This document shows positions 62,666 through 64,000 of a stretch of 64,000 nucleotides of DNA, in pieces; within the stretch, counting starts at the first letter, position 1; every line of letters begins with the position of its first letter. Where the stretch lies: assembly GCA_964577935.1 (NCBI GenBank), contig CAZOAJ010000008.1, positions 28,177-92,176 of the forward strand, written 5' to 3'. The notes beneath the pieces are model-generated. The model saw nothing but the letters and a program-made list of their open reading frames with translations. It had not been told where the DNA came from and did not search any database. The position numbers and the translations under genes were made by a program. The stretch comes from JABDGV01 sp964577935 (GTDB taxonomy: Bacteria > Chlamydiota > Chlamydiia > Chlamydiales > FEN-1388).

Positions 62666-62865
62666 CTTAAATACATACCTTCAATCAATAGAGTCAGCAC
62701 TTTGTATCCATAATCAATCTACATACTATTGGATTTTAAGATAAAACTCTCAAAACATCTTGAACGCCATTGATTTTTTGCTCGCTTCATTTATATCATC
62801 AATTTAATTTGATTGAATATATACCGAAATTATACAAATTTTTTAGTTATTTTAGGTTTTTAATT

Positions 62866-63855
62866 ATGACTTTTGCGATTCCAGGCGCCGGCGTCAATAT
62901 GAATAAAGTCCTGAGCTGGGTTTGCGAAGACAGTAATCCAGAGATCGGAAATTCTCATAATGCACTCGAGTGCATTGGATATTGGGGCATTGAACCGGCT
63001 CGAATGGCTATCAGCCTGTGGAACACACATGGTGACATGGTAGCTCGCATAGCCGCAATCGCCATTGGAATAATTTCAGCCCCCCTTGTAGTAACCGGCA
63101 TCCTTCTCAGACAAGTCGGCAGAATTTTGCCTCATCCTCTGCAAAACAACACGGACGAAATATTTGGTCGAATTTCTCGATTTACTGTAGATGAGTTGTA
63201 TGAAGTTACAAAAGCATTTTGCAATGTTATGAAAAGGCATAACATTCAATGCTTTTCAGCTGGTGGAACAACTCTAGGCATCGCAAGACATGGTGGTATA
63301 ATTCCATGGGACAACGATGTTGATTTTAATGCATTTGAATCAGATCTCGAGCGAATTAAAATGGCTATGGAGGAGCTTAAATCATGTGGATGGAAGGTCA
63401 CCTATTTTCAAGACCAAAAAATGTATCAAGTCCACACTTCAACTCCCCATAACTCAGAAGAACCTGGAACCCTTGATCTCTTTCTTTTGAAAAAGATGTC
63501 TGATAACAAGCTTGGTGAAGTATATAAATGCGCTTCAGAGTTTTTCCAAGCAAAGTTCCCGAAAGAGTATTACACCCAGGAGGAAATTGACTCGATTGAA
63601 GAATTCCCTTTTGGTCCAGTCGAAATGAACCTCAAAATTCCTTCGATAAAAAAAATGAAACGGTATTTATACACCTATTATGGATCAAACTGCCTTGAAG
63701 CTGGTGTTTTAACCCATGGGCATATAAAACTCTTTGGAGTCATTCCGATTCCAGTCCCAAAATTTGATCTCCAATCAGTACCTATTACAAGTACTCAGTG
63801 CGCTCAAGGAAATAGATGGACAGGAACTTCAATACGACCTGAAGTTGAAAATTGA
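62866..63855 (+). CDS. LicD-family phosphotransferase-like protein with a membrane segment
   Basis: About 329 residues from the ATG at 62866 (the open frame reaches back to 62770 with no better start). The LicD/fukutin nucleotidyltransferase-fold signature is CFSAGGTTLGIARHGGIIPWDNDVDFNAF near residues 129-157, with the metal-binding DNDVD. LicD enzymes add phosphocholine or similar groups to sugars. Unusual here is a hydrophobic stretch before it (ARIAAIAIGIISAPLVVTGILL, near 58-80), which suggests membrane attachment. It may decorate surface glycans; the acceptor is unknown. Confidence 0.8.
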   Translation: MTFAIPGAGVNMNKVLSWVCEDSNPEIGNSHNALECIGYWGIEPARMAISLWNTHGDMVARIAAIAIGIISAPLVVTGILLRQVGRILPHPLQNNTDEIFGRISRFTVDELYEVTKAFCNVMKRHNIQCFSAGGTTLGIARHGGIIPWDNDVDFNAFESDLERIKMAMEELKSCGWKVTYFQDQKMYQVHTSTPHNSEEPGTLDLFLLKKMSDNKLGEVYKCASEFFQAKFPKEYYTQEEIDSIEEFPFGPVEMNLKIPSIKKMKRYLYTYYGSNCLEAGVLTHGHIKLFGVIPIPVPKFDLQSVPITSTQCAQGNRWTGTSIRPEVEN

Positions 63856-63944
63856 ATTAAGCATTCAAGAATCGAACAAAGAAAAAAGTCCTTGTCCCCC
63901 CAAGAACTGCATTGGCAGTATTTTCTATGATTTGTTATAAATTT

Positions 63945-64000
63945 GGGCTGTGTTGCGTAAATGCCTGGGATTCAAGAAAAGCCTTTCTTTATTCATTAAA
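63945..64000. mobile_element. possible end of an insertion sequence
   Basis: GGGCTGTGTTGCGTAAATG starting at 63945 resembles the GGCTxTGTTGCxTAAAT type terminal repeats common among IS5/IS1031-like and related elements. The window ends 55 bases later, so neither transposase nor the other end can be seen. This is a guess from pattern alone. Confidence 0.3.

Overview
The window is AT-rich and densely coded bacterial DNA, most likely from the phylum Chlamydiae, from an environmental (amoeba- or arthropod-associated) lineage rather than Chlamydiaceae. The evidence is gene order and family signatures: gyrB next to a small DUF721/DciA gene; a Pkn1-type protein joining a kinase domain to a formylglycine-generating-enzyme fold; yidC immediately followed by a chlamydial-style dnaA; the run rplY-pth-rpsF-rpsR-rplI; and a methionine aminopeptidase with an N-terminal SEC-C zinc knuckle. 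Against Chlamydiaceae, as I know that family, are mevalonate-pathway genes, an ATP-type phosphofructokinase, a kdp potassium pump and heptose genes. I cannot name the genus.

Layout. 1-1.6 kb: 5' part of gyrB and a DciA-like gene. 1.8-11.8 kb: one giant gene (about 3,300 residues) of the DUF3638 type with Walker motifs, closed by a perfect 18-bp terminator hairpin. 11.9-17.3 kb (minus): an unknown protein with a 72-bp tandem duplication, an esterase, a low-molecular-weight protein tyrosine phosphatase, a Pkn1-like kinase whose catalytic Asp is replaced by Asn, and a membrane-anchored repeat-like protein. 17.4-27.4 kb: yidC, dnaA, an unknown gene, a CgeB-like glycosyltransferase, mgtE, typA and a CsaA-like tRNA-binding protein. 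27.4-37.5 kb: a TPR protein, msrB, a thioredoxin reductase/thioredoxin pair that both carry signal peptides, HMG-CoA reductase and synthase, a lipoprotein, phosphofructokinase, an M29 aminopeptidase and a signal-peptide-bearing S-adenosylmethionine decarboxylase. 37.6-47 kb: a signal-peptide-bearing protein kinase, a GNAT acetyltransferase, an outer-membrane barrel and kdpABC with a kdpD that lacks its histidine kinase. 47-53 kb (minus): heptose genes, the ribosomal protein cluster and a PRPP synthetase. 53-64 kb: a repeat protein, tRNA-Gln, a beta-solenoid protein, a signal-peptide-bearing APH-like phosphotransferase, an esterase, a methyltransferase with a probable signal peptide, a YyaL/DUF255 protein, methionine aminopeptidase and a LicD-family protein. 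A possible insertion-sequence end lies at the right edge.

Most striking theme. At least five, probably six, enzymes with normally cytosolic folds and cofactors (TrxB, Trx, AdoMet decarboxylase, Ser/Thr kinase, APH-like kinase, SAM methyltransferase) begin with Sec-type signal peptides. For TrxB no other start codon exists before the FAD motif. I infer a set of enzymes exported to a compartment, perhaps the host vacuole or host cytosol, where NADPH, ATP and SAM are available.

Second theme: regulators and enzymes missing an expected part. KdpD has no HisKA/HATPase, the HMG-CoA reductase lacks the ENxIG catalytic Glu, HldE has a decayed nucleotidyltransferase half, the Pkn1 relative has HLN instead of HRD, and KdpB has GDET in place of GDGT.
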